Notes under the pieces: model-generated
What the model saw: only the letters and a program-made list of their open reading frames with translations
The model's database searches: none
What the model was told of the DNA's origin: nothing
Translations under genes and position numbers: made by a program
Shown here: one piece after another, positions 36,970 to 49,639 of the stretch
How positions within the stretch are numbered: the first letter of the stretch is position 1
Layout: each line of letters starts with the position of its first letter
Origin: Sympetrum striolatum
Taxonomy: Eukaryota > Arthropoda > Insecta > Odonata > Libellulidae
Direction: 5' to 3'
DNA length: 64,000 bases
Assembly: GCA_947579665.1 (NCBI GenBank)
Contig: OX388345.1
Span: forward strand, 63,479,454 to 63,543,453

Positions 36970-37183
36970 ATTACAGCCATAGTTTCATAGCGAAGCTACA
37001 TAGTCAGGTAACAAATTCAATAATAATTATATTTTATAATAAGATAAGTTATTTATAACAATAATTATATTATTATTGTATTTCCTCCGCTTATGAATTC
37101 GTAGTAAATATTTCCGTCCTAAGTCGGACTTATTTCATTCTGTCACCTGACGATATAGCTTGCTACGAAACCATGGTTGTGAT
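36970..37183. mobile_element. Inverted pair of hammerhead-like motifs around A+T-rich core
   Basis: The left arm (36970-37012) and right arm (37142-37183) are inverted copies of one ~42-nt unit that looks like a hammerhead ribozyme in each outward-reading orientation. Between them is a ~130-bp A+T-rich core with its own ATAATAATTATATT repeats and, next to the right arm, a CCGTCCTAAGTCGGAC hairpin. Penelope-like retroelements are known to carry hammerhead motifs in their terminal repeats and often leave inverted copies, so the best guess is a remnant of such an element; its reverse transcriptase is absent. Confidence 0.55.
37142..37183 (+). ncRNA. Candidate hammerhead-like ribozyme
   Basis: In order: stem I strand GTCAC, core CTGACGA (fits CUGANGA), a hairpin TATAGCTTGCTAC that can close a CUUG tetraloop, core GAAA, a minimal stem III CCATGG, the cleavage-site-like UU, and stem I return strand GTGAT, which pairs with GTCAC over five positions including one G-U. 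The inverted copy on the minus strand (36970-37012) has GTTAC/GTAAT, a compensatory change in the middle of stem I. Weak points: one unpaired U between the core GA and stem II, an A-C mismatch at the base of stem II, and a stem III that can form only one or two pairs, as in known minimal retroelement hammerheads, which may act as dimers. The minus-strand copy has lost a core G (CTGACTA) and is probably inactive. Confidence 0.4.
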
Positions 37184-37184
37184 A

Positions 37185-40100
37185 TTTTAATATTTTGCAG
37201 TTTAGTAAATTGATTTTTTTTATTTAAAATTACAGTTGAAAACTTGACAAATAGCAATGAAATTAGTTAGTTACAGATAACTATTACAATATTATAATAT
37301 TTATATCCAAGTCTACGATGGATTTGTCAAGTTTTGTCGGTTAACATAGATCCATATTTCTGGTGTTATTTAGGTCATGTGGTTTGATCTCATTTGCATA
37401 AAAAAACAAATCATTAGTCCAAGGGCGTACTAAGATGCTTGCCTCTATTTTCTTAACATACATATAAGTGTTGTATGGAAGTGGCTCGGCTGGACAGATA
37501 CGTATTAATACATACTTTTCCTCGATGATTACGTAACCAGAATTTAGTCTGCAGATGTCACGCCCACTTTTGTTTGAGGGTGCTGGCGTTACCAGGAGCC
37601 TGAGGAGAGACAACTTTATTCCATTGTGCAAACGTACCCTCATAAAAGATCATAAATATTTGAGACGCAAATCAGTTTCAGCCAGGATGAGTTCTCATGA
37701 ATTATTCAAATCTTTTAGTCAAATTGATGACTTGACCCAAACTCGTAATAGGTTTTCAACAGTTGCTCAATGAGTGTTTACTCTTCCAATCCGTATCGGC
37801 TTCTGAACCTCTTTAACTAGGTAAAGATTTATAAGCAAAACAATAAGAGTTTGTATGATTATTATTATTTGTACGATTACTGAAGTTATATTGGCTGAGT
37901 ACCATTAAAAATTATGGAGTTGAATGGAACGTTCTTTGTAAATACTAATTTAATATCTTGCTGCCAAAATATACGTAAATGTTCCACTAACTTTGCCATT
38001 GCCATTCCATAACTTTGATTGCCATGCTTTTCGTTACAATGGCTAATTTATTGATGAAAATTTGCCCCACCAGGGTATTTAACTCTTATTTTCGGAATAT
38101 AATTCCCATACAAGTAACAGATGTATAATTTATAAATAATATCTATACTGTATTTTACCTCAAAAATTCAAATGAAATATTTCTCTTTTGTTACGGAAAA
38201 ACAAATATATAATATTACTTATTAAAAGAAATGAAAGATACTATATATTATTTTCCCCCTTATAAATTCAAAGTAAATTTTCTTGCATAATGCCAGACTC
38301 GGATTATGAGATTAAAAATAAATCCCTATAAATAATTAGTATTCCATTATCATGTTTAAGCTAGGCAATTCGGATTATGCCTACCTCTATCTGTCAAAGG
38401 AAAACTCATGCCCTAAGGAAACTGACAGAGACACCGCAGAATTGGAACAGTTGGGCATCTAAGTCCGCAAAAAGAATGTTTGCGAATACATCACCCACGT
38501 GCTCGAGGAAATCCCCTGTCCGAAGCTGTTCCCTTAAGCTTTGCGCAGATTGTGTAAGTCGTATAAAGTTCAAAGCCGACCTTAAAACAGGTTTTTCATC
38601 TACCTTAATGTAGCCACAAGATTTCTCTCGATCTTTCTTAGATTCCGTTATCAGTCACCGTCGAGCCATTTGGTCACTCTTGTGCAATTATCTCCGATTT
38701 GAATAACCATTTCTGCTTAAAAATATCAGTTCTGTGCCCTTGCTCTTTTTACCCTATTTCCGTTTATGAACAAGAAACCACGATGGATAAGACAAGTACT
38801 TGTCTGATCAATCTAACTCCATCAGGAGTTCCATTTTCTCATTCCTGCAAAAGTGCTATTTTTTAGTGTTCATTTCACAATACAGAATGTGTGGTACGAT
38901 AAATTGCTTCCCCTTGCAGAAAGATCGCGAGCTTTATTTCGTAATTCACGCCTTTTCCTTTACTTGTTTAGATGCTGGAATACGTTCTGATATTCATTCG
39001 CTGAATTACTTCTTGTTTTATACCTCGTGACCAAGAAGGGTTTTTTCGTGCAGATAACAACGCTCGTCAAAATTACATAGGTTCCTCAAAAATAATGAAA
39101 GTATTCGGACATATGTTTTATCTACTTAGGACAAAGAAAACAATTTCAGCTCTTCTACAAGATTTCGGAAAATCTGAAATCTGTTTAGATATCTTTCAAG
39201 ATCGAAGCTTAGATCCAAAATTGGACTTTTTAAGGCCAAATACGACTTTTGCCTTTCTCTCGATGGAGTTACTCCTGAAAGAGCTGCCGTTCCTTCATTT
39301 ACTATAAGTCAATCCAAAATTTAAATTGTGACGTTTTAATCTCTTTCCACGTCATTTAATGGATCACAGTCCAGTCATTTCGTTGAATATATTTAATACC
39401 ACGTCACAGATATCACTTAGGAGAAAACATTTTTTCCGGATTATTTTCCAATAAAGGTGTGAAACAAGGGTCCTAAGATACCGAAAGATTGGAGGACTTT
39501 GGGATAAGCGCGCAGTGTCGGCCATCAGTTAACCTCTTGAGAGTAAACTAAATTATATTGTTAATAGTATCCTGCAAGACATCTATCGAATTGTGCTAAA
39601 TGTACAGTACTTCATTTATTTTAAGCGAAATTCATATTACACGACACAATAAGAACCATTCAGCGTTTCACCAGTGGTTCCAGGAATTATGCTGCAGACA
39701 ATACAATCGATTCATTCCTTATCGGCTTGCGTCGTGCTTACGAGACAGAAATAATGGCAGCAACTATCAGATAGATCGTCACTAACTGAACTAGCAAGCT
39801 TGAAAGCTACAAACAAAGATTATCTTCGTAAGATATCTATTCAATTCATCGAAATATCCGTCTAAGTTTACGTCTGCTATGGAAATAAAATATCTGCATC
39901 CTAACATGGTGCTTAAATCTATGGTTTAAATTTTTTCCTTCACATTGATGGCTATTAAAACAGTAAAATATATAATGGAAGATATAGCTTCACAATTACG
40001 TAAATATAAATATAATGTCCAACATGTAGCTTCACAATTTTGAAACTTGTAAAATGAAACTTTTTGCATTCCTTGCTGTCAAAAAATGTTGTCTCGGTAA

Positions 40101-42076
40101 ATCGCTTCTGTATTTACAAAATACCATCCTTTGATAATTTAAGAATACCCATCATACTCCACGTCAGTTAGAAACTTTTATTCCGTAAGTAAAATGTTTT
40201 CAATTGGATGTGATACTGTTATGGTTGCTAATAAGATGTTTGTGGTTTCTCATATATCAAAGAGTTATCTGAGAAAAGAATGAAGGATGAATAGAGGTAG
40301 AGACTTCCTCGTTTGTTATTAATATACTTAGCAAGTAAATGAAGTCGCATCTCATGGCCAAAGATACAATACACATGCTGTTGCATATCCGATACTTAAG
40401 GATTTCTTACTACGGTGTTAACTATTAATATGAATATTATGATCAAGATTTTCTTGTTCTTAGGATATAAAATAAATTATCATGCAAAAGATGTGTATTT
40501 GCTTTCTTCTGTTGGATATTCACAGCTTTTTCCAGAATTATTATTTGAGTGTTAACCATTACTTAAAGACATCTTTATCCACAAATAACATTTTTTATTT
40601 CTTCTATTTGCTCTTTAGTATAGAAACCGTACCTAAGAACTTATGTATTTTCAAGGAATAAAATTTAATCTTTGCAACCCGATAAAAGCTTCACATGTAA
40701 ACTACTGCTGGGATTTTTGAAATTACCTTTCAACAACCATGAAATTATGACAGAATTTACCATTGATGTTTCATTTCTCAAGTGCGTAGTAGAAGAATTT
40801 TTCTACGGAGAAAATTTATATCCTATTTGTGCAGTCTTATATACGGAAAAAAATCAGGCTGAATAACGCGACTTAATCTTTAAGTACTTCTGCTGAATTA
40901 TCACTCTTTACCCACCGCGCATCGTAGCTTTCATAACGAATATTTTTTCAGCGGAAAGTGCATAATATTTCAGAAGTCCTGACCTCTTTTCCCTTCTCGA
41001 GGATTGCGATTCCAAGCTAATTCCGTCACCCACTTCATACGCTAACGCAAGGAAAATTTACGGTCTCATTGTAATCCGAACTCCGCCAACTGTTGAGAAT
41101 GCTTACCCTTGAACTTAAACGTGCCGACAGATTAATCAGCTAATATCTGAAACGTTACGGAAGCAACTTCATGTACCCGATACTCCGCCAAGAGGAGCAA
41201 AACCCGACCTTTTCTACGCACCATTGAATTCTTCCTGAATCTTCCCACCAAGCCTTCCTGGGAATTTTTACGCACTGCTCTGTGATACGCACGCGTAAAT
41301 TCCCATTCGCCAGCGAAATTCGGGAGAAAGTCTGGCGTTGGCAGATTTTTTCTCTGCTTCCGACCGCGCGTGCTGTTTTGAACGTGTTTCCAAGCTTCGT
41401 AACCTTGGATTCCTCCGAGCCTTCTCAGTGTCAGAACTCGATGGGAGACGGATGGGAAACAATTATAGACGCTTCTTCCAATACTTTGGAAGTAGAGGGG
41501 AGCTACCCCAAGATTGGATTTTAATCATTATCGAATTTTCCGGAGTCTCGGTAATCTACGTAGGATTCCTCGGGGTTTCAAGCATCGAATGAACATAGAT
41601 CGCAAGAGAAAAATATTCCCATTAAATTATTGAAAAACTCTGCTATTGAGTTAGTGCATTTTCTCAAAGAAAAGCTGACTTAGAAGAAGATTCCTGGTTC
41701 GATTCTCGGCCCCGTCAGACAATTTACAAGTCCGTTTTATCTAGGTAATTTTCCTACGTGCATGCCCTTATATGCCGAGATACACAAACCCTTTTCTTTA
41801 CTGTATTTTTCGTCGACTCAAGTTAATGACACTCTCAATGAACCCTGCAAAAACTTATACAGTAAATAATGGATGTAAAATAGGGATCAATTGTTTATTT
41901 TATTTTATTTGTGAGGAGTTTGTCGGTCTTTCTGTAAATAAGTACACACATATGATTTGTAACGGAGATGTCAGTATTGCTTTGATGTAGGTAGGAGTAG
42001 GTATTTTTATTGTAATAGTATACTGTTGTTGGTATATGATACATGTAATTCAAAAGTGTATTGTAGCTAGTTCCAT
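37185..42076. other. Long A+T-rich stretch with one coding-like patch
   Basis: 38352-38537 reads 61 codons from ATG with one internal stop (TAA at 38460) and codon use more protein-like than its surroundings, including VCEYITHVLEEIPCPKLFP, but I recognise no family. A B-box-like GGTTCGATTCTC occurs at 41696-41707. The block 41.0-41.5 kb is GC-richer. No gene can be supported. Confidence 0.3.
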
Positions 42077-42087
42077 ATGTCTGTTAT

Positions 42088-42202
42088 TGGTAGTGGTATT
42101 GCTGAAAGTGCTTCGACAGCTAAGGTCATTTCGCACATTTCCACCGGGAATCGAACCCAGGTCGGAAGCCGATAGCGCTGTCCGGGACTATCCGGGAGCC
42201 CC
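42088..42202 (-). mobile_element. Compact tRNA-derived SINE, copy 2
   Basis: On the minus strand the element begins GGGCTCCCGGATAGTCCCGG, has a consensus B box GGTTCGATTCC in a paired T arm, and continues into ATGTGCGAAATGACCTTAGC and an AATACCACTACCA tail. A perfect 11-bp direct repeat ATGTCTGTTAT flanks it (42077-42087 and 42203-42213). It is 115 bp without the duplication. The A box is not recognisable, so activity of this copy is doubtful. See copy 1 at 32239. Confidence 0.85.
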
Positions 42203-42213
42203 ATGTCTGTTAT

Positions 42214-44201
42214 AGTCAATAATGTTTTTATTTATAATTACTATGGTATATAGCTTTGTTCCATTGTTTTAATAAGTAAGATAGTAATGTGATAACGGTC
42301 TGTTAGTCAATCCACCAACGAATAGGATGGTGATATATTTTTTTTAAATACGGATGTAATCGTCGCGAAATAAATGGTTATTATCAAGCTAGATTTTAAT
42401 TAAATTAAATCCGCGGCTTTATACAATTGTTGCACATCGCTTCGCCTTACGAAATCCTCACCTTAGAAATTGCGCTTTAGGAAGGAGATCACGCAAAGAG
42501 ATTCATAGTTGCTATCAATCTCTCAGCGAATCAATTCTCAATTACATACCTCGATAATAATTTTACCAATTAGTGTTACGACAATTCATGCATCATGGTG
42601 GTATCTTGTCATTAAATTTTCGTAATCGTTCAAGATTAAAGGGATGATTCCATAATGTATGTGAGTATAATCACGAATGAATGGATAATGAAATAGAGAG
42701 TTGCCAGAACTTGAATCTCACGCTTAGCTATTCCAGTATAAGAAATTAGAAATTGATTTCTAAAATTATTACTCTAATTCCCGTCGGAATGAAGTTTTCC
42801 CAGTCGAGAAACGTCTTGCGAAAGAAATTTTATCGAGAATATAATAAAGGTAAAACGACTTCATTTCAGGGGAATAATGAGACTTATTCATCTCTTCGTA
42901 TATCTAATCCGATGATTATAAATTGCTTACATTACGGATTCTACGTACGTGAAGAATCTTTTAAATTTTCGTAATTGCATGGTTGCCTTATGTCTGTAAT
43001 GTTTGTGTTAAATTGTATGGGTTATAATACCTAAAATTACTTCAATTTCATGTGTAGATGATATACGTTACTCAATTTATGCTGTACTCAAACACAGCAC
43101 GCACATAAACTCTCGGCAGTATGCTGAATTTTAGCCATCAGCTTTTAAATGAAAGGAAAATATACTCAAACATCTATACCTTATGTCTTGCAGATTTTCA
43201 TTTATATCCATGCAGTGTTTTCGAAGTTGATGACCATTTTTGATGGAACGATCTTAACGGATTTATGCTACAAGAAAGCTCGGATAAGAATCGAACTCAA
43301 GAATGTCTTGCAACTGAGCAGCTACGACAATCTGTCATTCTAAATATTATCCAGATCGATTAAAGGTTTGCCATGTACATACGAATTCATCATTGCATAT
43401 AATCTAATTTGTCAATAACAGAGAATCAATGATCACCTTCGAAATATATTTGTTATTTTGTGAATCTCAGATTAACGCCCTCTTCACCATCTGTATGCTC
43501 TGGAGGAATCCGAGAAGACAAGAAAAATGAAATTCTCATTTGGAGAAATAAGATCCCCAAAACCTATTGTTCTCGGAATAAAGAATAGAAGAAGGATTTG
43601 CTTTTTCCAGTGAAACCAATTCTCGTAAGGATTTCTTAAGAATGAGAGCCGATGACCTATTCGAAACACTGAACTTGGAAAGTTGAAACCAGTTCGACGG
43701 AATTGGATTTTTGGTCTCTGTGAGAGGGAAAAACATACGTGCCGAAGCGAGCATATTCGAAGAAGCCTTTGATCTGGGAAATCCCTTCTCCTTTCAAAAC
43801 GTAGTGACCACGAAAATTCAGACGGAATGAAGCAAAAGATTTTATCGCCTACGCGTAGAATTTTGAGCTCAATGGATGAGTTCTGAAAACCCCAGTTAGC
43901 CGAAATCTTAACCTACCCTAATCTTTCTTCAAAAGAACAATATATGGTTCTCTTAGTTCCATACCTTTTCTCGCAGTTATTAATGAACAGTTATCCAAGA
44001 GGTACAGTCAGGCACGGATAATAGAAAAAGCTGAGGCATTTTGACACATAATAATGCTTGAAAATCAGTATTATCAGTCTTAAGTGACAATGCAATGAAT
44101 TAGAAGCGCTATATTTACAAGAGAAATGAAAACCAATCCTCAAATTGAAGTTTTTTATAAGTCCTTCTCTACAAGATGAGGTCCTTAAGCTCCTATTGTT
44201 C
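42214..44201. other. A+T-rich stretch, nothing named
   Basis: A tRNA-like fragment with a B-box-like AGTTCGATTCT on the minus strand lies near 43.28 kb, too compressed to fold as a tRNA. Frames on the minus strand at 43.48-43.75 kb have no recognised motif. Confidence 0.3.
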
Positions 44202-44271
44202 CCTACTGGAAATCAAACCAGAGACCGCTTACACCGAAGGTAAATACGCTACCAACTTGGCTATTTGGACC
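44202..44271 (-). repeat. tRNA-derived SINE head or tRNA pseudogene
   Basis: On the minus strand TAGCCAAGTTGG is a consensus A box (complement of 44252-44263). An anticodon-like arm TTTAC/GTAAG closes the loop CTTCGGT, which would read TCG. GGTTTGATTTCC is a B box with one extra base. Spacing is tRNA-like, but the acceptor arms do not pair, so it is not a working tRNA. Confidence 0.6.
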
Positions 44272-44779
44272 TCTACACCGATACTTAAAAGGAGCCTTGT
44301 ATGTTATACCCCAACCTGCAAGTATAAAATATATGGGAATATGTAAAAAGGCTACAATCCTGAAAAAATCTTAAAATAAATCCATTATAAGCTGCTCTTC
44401 TAAACTGAATTGATACGTCTATAATAAAATATTGTTAGAATAATTTTATATATGCCAATATATCAATACCTAGTGAGATTTGTGACTTAATTTGAAAATA
44501 AATAAAAAGGTACTCGCATCTTCTAAGATCAGAAAAGTCGATATCTTCGATGTCAGTCGTAGATTTTCATCGTCAGAATACTGAAAAGAGCATTTTACAA
44601 GATGAACTTTGTGCAATATAATTGCTGAATCATAACAATACCGAAACAATGAAGTCAAAAGGAACAAATATTTGAATCAGAAATCGACAGAAACCAAAAT
44701 TTCTTTCCTCAAAATTTTATGCCTCGCGGTCGTGTGTTTTGGCCATTGTTGTGGTTATTCACCTGTTCAGAATTTATTT

Positions 44780-45260
44780 GAGAAATCCACGACCAACTTC
44801 AGAATGGGAATTTCCCATCCTCGGGGGGTGTTGAGGTTTCGGAGATGAAGGGAGAGTGAATGACTTTCGCTGTGTCTAGCACCGCCTCTGCGGGGAAGTG
44901 TTCCGGAAGGATGGGGTTTTGAGGTTTGTCGGTCGATCTTTTACGCTCTTCCAGTAACGGGACTCTCGGCACCTTGCGTTTCCCTTTGGCGAACGCGTGA
45001 TAACTGCTTTGCATTGAAACCCGAAAGGAGCAATTGCGAGGTTTCGCAGTTTGACGACCTCTTGAGGCATCGCAAACCGCTCATCTCTCTTCGGATCGAC
45101 GCTTGAATACAAAAGGAACCGACTTTTTACTTTCTCTCCATCCGAAGAACAAAGGGTAGGTTGACATCGCGGATGAGTTCTGCTTCGTTTCGCGGCGGTG
45201 TACGCGCTACGCAGTACTATTACGAGCTCTAAGTGACATAGGCAACCGCCCGGGATCCTT
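44780..45260. other. CpG-richer island inside A+T-rich DNA
   Basis: Composition rises well above the surroundings, with many CpGs near 45.0-45.25 kb. Overlapping minus-strand frames (44799-45112) show no known motif. It could be a regulatory island, an alternative promoter, or relatively recent foreign sequence. Confidence 0.35.
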
Positions 45261-48200
45261 CATCATGTTGAGCGTCAATATGTTTCATGCAATCCTAAAT
45301 TTGAAATCTGAATTCTGATTCATGAATGACAAAACGGTTTAGTGTAGAGAAACTGGAAGAAAGCTATGGGAAACAACAATTTTGGGATAGGAACTCTAAG
45401 AAAGTCATTCGTTTGAACCATTTAAAAATATCTATAATACGATCTAAATGCTCAGGCGTCGCTTTGCGAAAAGCCATACTACAAGAAGGAAGAAAATACT
45501 GAAGTATACTCAGGTACAGAAGATTTTTGGTCGTTTTTTAAGATTTGAATCAAAATTTATTCAAGATTGATTCAGTTTCAATTTTAAATTTGATTCAACA
45601 TTGTTTCAAAACTTTGATTGCTTACAGAAAGTTCTGTGCCAGAAGATGCTACTCAAGTAGCGAAACTGGTCGAATGGAAAGATATGTATTGAAAATTGAT
45701 GAAGTATTTTCTTCTTTGTATCTAGAATATCTCAAAAATAAGGTACGAAAAGGTTTTTGAGATGTTTTATTTTACTGTAGACGAAGAGTGGCTAATGAGA
45801 TGAAACATGATTGACTATGTCGTCAAAGTATTTGCCGGATTCTACATTTTTTATATTTTCCTCTTTGTTTATCCTCGTGAGAGTTGTTCTGTTGGCTAAA
45901 AATAATCACTGGTTATTAATCATAGTTGAGAATCTCCTATTTTGCAGAAAAAGCTCTGAGTTATTTTCTGTAATTAATAAATTCTTTTTTAGTTCAACGC
46001 ATTTGGTATCGTACTCTATTTAGGTCATCTTTAATAAATAAACATTCTCTAATTTTGTCATGAAAGTATTCAGATCTAAAAAAATTCTTACGTGGTACTT
46101 TGAACATTCCATGTTGAAAACATGCTGAAAGAAAATTTTGTTGTACGCACGCGAAGGAAATTATTTTTTTTTGGTTCCGTCATAGTTTTTCCATCCCCAT
46201 TGGTAACCGTATTTCTCTTTGCCTTCCCTGGAAGCTCTTAGGAACCCTCTTGCCTTTCGGTTGAATTTCAGATTCTTCTTTGAGTGGGTTACTCAGCGAA
46301 AAAAAACCAGTATGCCTTCACGTTCTGGTCTATTGAATGAGTTGACTCCTTGCCAAAGTTGAAAATCACGTTGTCCGATTCACTCTGATACTGTCGGAAA
46401 CGATTAGAAACATGAACAGGGAGAAATTGTGTATGAAGAAGTAATTGATGCTATTACTCGCTTGGAAAAATCTAATAGCTAGTACATGCTACGTGCCAAC
46501 TAAAGAAAGGGCTTCGTTGCTTTATTTGCAGTAGACACTTGTCCTTTTTTCTTCTGTACTCGTAATTGTGATTATCTACAAAGGCATTTGAGTATCGTTT
46601 TACATTCAATATCATCATCATTATTTCATTAATTTTAAATACAGGTATTAAATACAAAATCATATGAATTATTACTATCCATTGACTTCTCCTCCCATAA
46701 CTTTTGAAAATATTGTAATATCTCGCAGATATTAATATATTCATGCATTTCTTATAGAAATTCTCTAAGGTTTATATTTGTGGATACATAAAGTCCGCTT
46801 CAAGTACTTTCGTGATGTTTGAGTGACACATATAGTAGAAGGAAATGATTGTTCCTTCCCTTTATCTTTCGTGACCTATCCCGCGTTCCGCATGCCGCGT
46901 CGTCAAGAGCAGCATTTCGTGCAACACCCACCATTTCATAAGTTTCACCTACATTTCGGGTTTTGTGGGATACTTATCCAGCCTTGCGGAAAGGTTTTCT
47001 AATGCGGACCTTCAAATCAGGCATCGTTACGAAATATATATTTTTATTCTACGCTTGAAAGCTATGTTGGATTGATTTGCCTTGGGCGAAAATTTTTAAC
47101 CACATTTTGAACTTGCTGTATTGCTTAATTCCTGATATTTCATTGTTTTTTGACCTTCTTAAGTGCTTATACTTTTGAGAATTTTCAATTTTGTTTCAAA
47201 TAAATTGCAGCCATCTCAATAGTAATTGATAACTGTTTCAAATAAGACAAATGTCACGCTATCAGTGATTCTTAAGAACAGAAATAAAGCTATCATTGGA
47301 GATAGCACCGTGTTGACTACTTCTTTATACTTGAGTTATAGCTTGAGCCTATTAATTTGATTTTTTAATATTAACCGAAAAAGCATACCTATGGTACGTC
47401 AAAGAATGCTGTTAATTCAAAGAGGCGAGGTATTGTGGAAATTCATCACATAGAATTTAGAGGTACGATTTACGCAAAATATTTCCTTTTCATGGAAAAA
47501 CGCGACCAAGTTTCAACAAGTAATCTTCATAATCTTGCTTGATGGAATTCATCTAAGGAAAATGCGTATTTTCAGATAAAGTACTTTTCTGTTAATTCTA
47601 CTGTAAATTAGCTCTTTAATGCACTCCCGTCTAGAAAATGTCTTTGGCAGGCCGTCACACTCAAGCTCCTTTATTGCTATGTTATTATATAATTGTTACT
47701 ATGCTACATTAAAGACAATTAATGACCTTATTTCATTAGATAAGAATACGACACCTAAAAATAAGCGATTTATTTTGGAGAAGATTATGATTATTTCATT
47801 TGGATTTTGAAATAAGAATGAGCGAACTAAGAGCGAAATGAATTTTATCGGTTAGAATAAAAAAAGCTTTAATTTAGCTAATATATAACATTATCATTGA
47901 TATTTTTACACACTGTAATCCGTTCATAATATTTTATTTACTCTGTGTAATTGATATCTGGACAACTAATTCTATTGCATTAATCCCTTTAAGTAAACAA
48001 TAGAAATATTTCATATAAACAAATGTTTAAAAAGTAATACATTTGCTTATATAGTTGATTAGAATCGAGTATATTCAGAGAAGAACACCGCTAATTAGAC
48101 AATGACGTAACCTCTTTATTACGTTCGATACATCTAACAGTTTTTCTGGGTGTTAATTGGTATTTATAGCCACCATGACGATAGTATGCAAATTAATTCG

Positions 48201-49234
48201 TTAGCCTTGAGGCAATGCTCTTTTATTTTCCGTTTTAGTTTATATATAGTGCTGAGGTGGAGTGAATTACGGAAGTATTCATCCACGTAAATCATTGTCC
48301 AGGTTCATTAAACAGTTGCGTAGCAATATGATTTCATGAAATATAATGAAGTAAAGACTAAAAGAAATAAGTATGAGTCCTGTTGATAAAGCTAAACTGT
48401 GCGCATTCCTCATTTCAAAGTTTAACCTCAGTTTTATCAACGTTATTGATTTCCGATTATGGTTCTGTTGCAGGCGTTGATGTCTCCCATAGAACGCCGG
48501 ATTTTTCCGCATTTTTTTTTCCTTTTAATTTCCGCATGTTTTCTTTGCTTCGAACACCATTTTATATGCTAGAAAGGTGGGATACATGATTGAATTACGA
48601 AATGCCGCCCATCAGCCTCGCAGAATATTCATCCAAACGGATGTGCTTAAGCAAACGTAGAAAATAGCGGACTGTTGTGTCACCCAAGGCGCCCTTGGTC
48701 ACCTCTGCAGTTCCGTCCGCTCTCTCAAACCAAACAATTTGTAGCAAAACGTGAGAAAACAAACCCTTTAAATCTTGTTTTCCTTCCAAAGTAAGAAAAC
48801 TGCTTGACTCGCGGTCCCGTGTGTTCAAAAGGGAAACCATTGCTTCATAGGCAAATGCCTTATGCGTAATTCAAGAGCATGTTTCCTTTTCTGCAATTTC
48901 CTTTTCTTTATATTCCACTGACTTTTCCAATTCATCCAGAACCTTTATTTGTAATAGTGACTATCATTAAAAACTATAGAGGTGATGGAACAACTTCGCA
49001 TTGAAAATTCATATGTACTCTTCTTAGAGTTTTTGTAATAACTTAAGAGTCTGTCTTCTGTGCTTCTATATATTGCTTGTCTACTAAGTCAGCGTTTGGA
49101 AGTTGCAAAGGATTTGAATTAACTGGATTTCAACGTATGTAAAGTTGCCAAAGTTTTTAATTCGGCAATCGCGCTAATATCATAATGCGTTAAATTATTC
49201 AATTTTAATCTTTCAATGAGTTAAGATATAGATA
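45261..49234. other. Long A+T-rich stretch, nothing named
   Basis: I see no supported gene or repeat. Slightly GC-richer patches lie at 46.86-47.0 and 48.48-48.80 kb; the frames in them have no recognised motif. Confidence 0.3.
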
Positions 49235-49261
49235 TAATAATAATAATAATAATAATAATAA
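49235..49261 (+). repeat. (TAA)9 microsatellite
   Basis: Nine uninterrupted TAA units. Confidence 0.95.
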
Positions 49262-49639
49262 ATCGTCTTTATTTGGGCGAGATATAGAAGGTATAGAAGA
49301 TGTAAGCAAAAGTTTATTAAAAGTTTATTTCAAATAATATTCTCAGCAAGAATTTTTATCATTCAAGGGAGCCATGAGTATTTTCGGTGATCAAAATGTA
49401 TGTATATTATCGTTTAGTATCCCTATCTCTTACTACGAATGTTATTTTTTCATTTTTTTTATTTATTTAGTGAAAATGAAGTAATAGAAAGTGTCTTCTT
49501 CTGTAAAAGTTAAATATTTGTAAGTAAAAACGGATGATGCAGTAGCATAATATTATAGCATCAATATTAGTAGTATATCTATCAACTAAATGTAAAATAA
49601 GAATAAAAATCCAGAAATTCTAAACATTGATGTATATTA

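Noticed and set aside
43265..43330. Possible minus-strand tRNA near a B-box-like sequence
   Set aside because: A and B boxes are too close and no cloverleaf forms.
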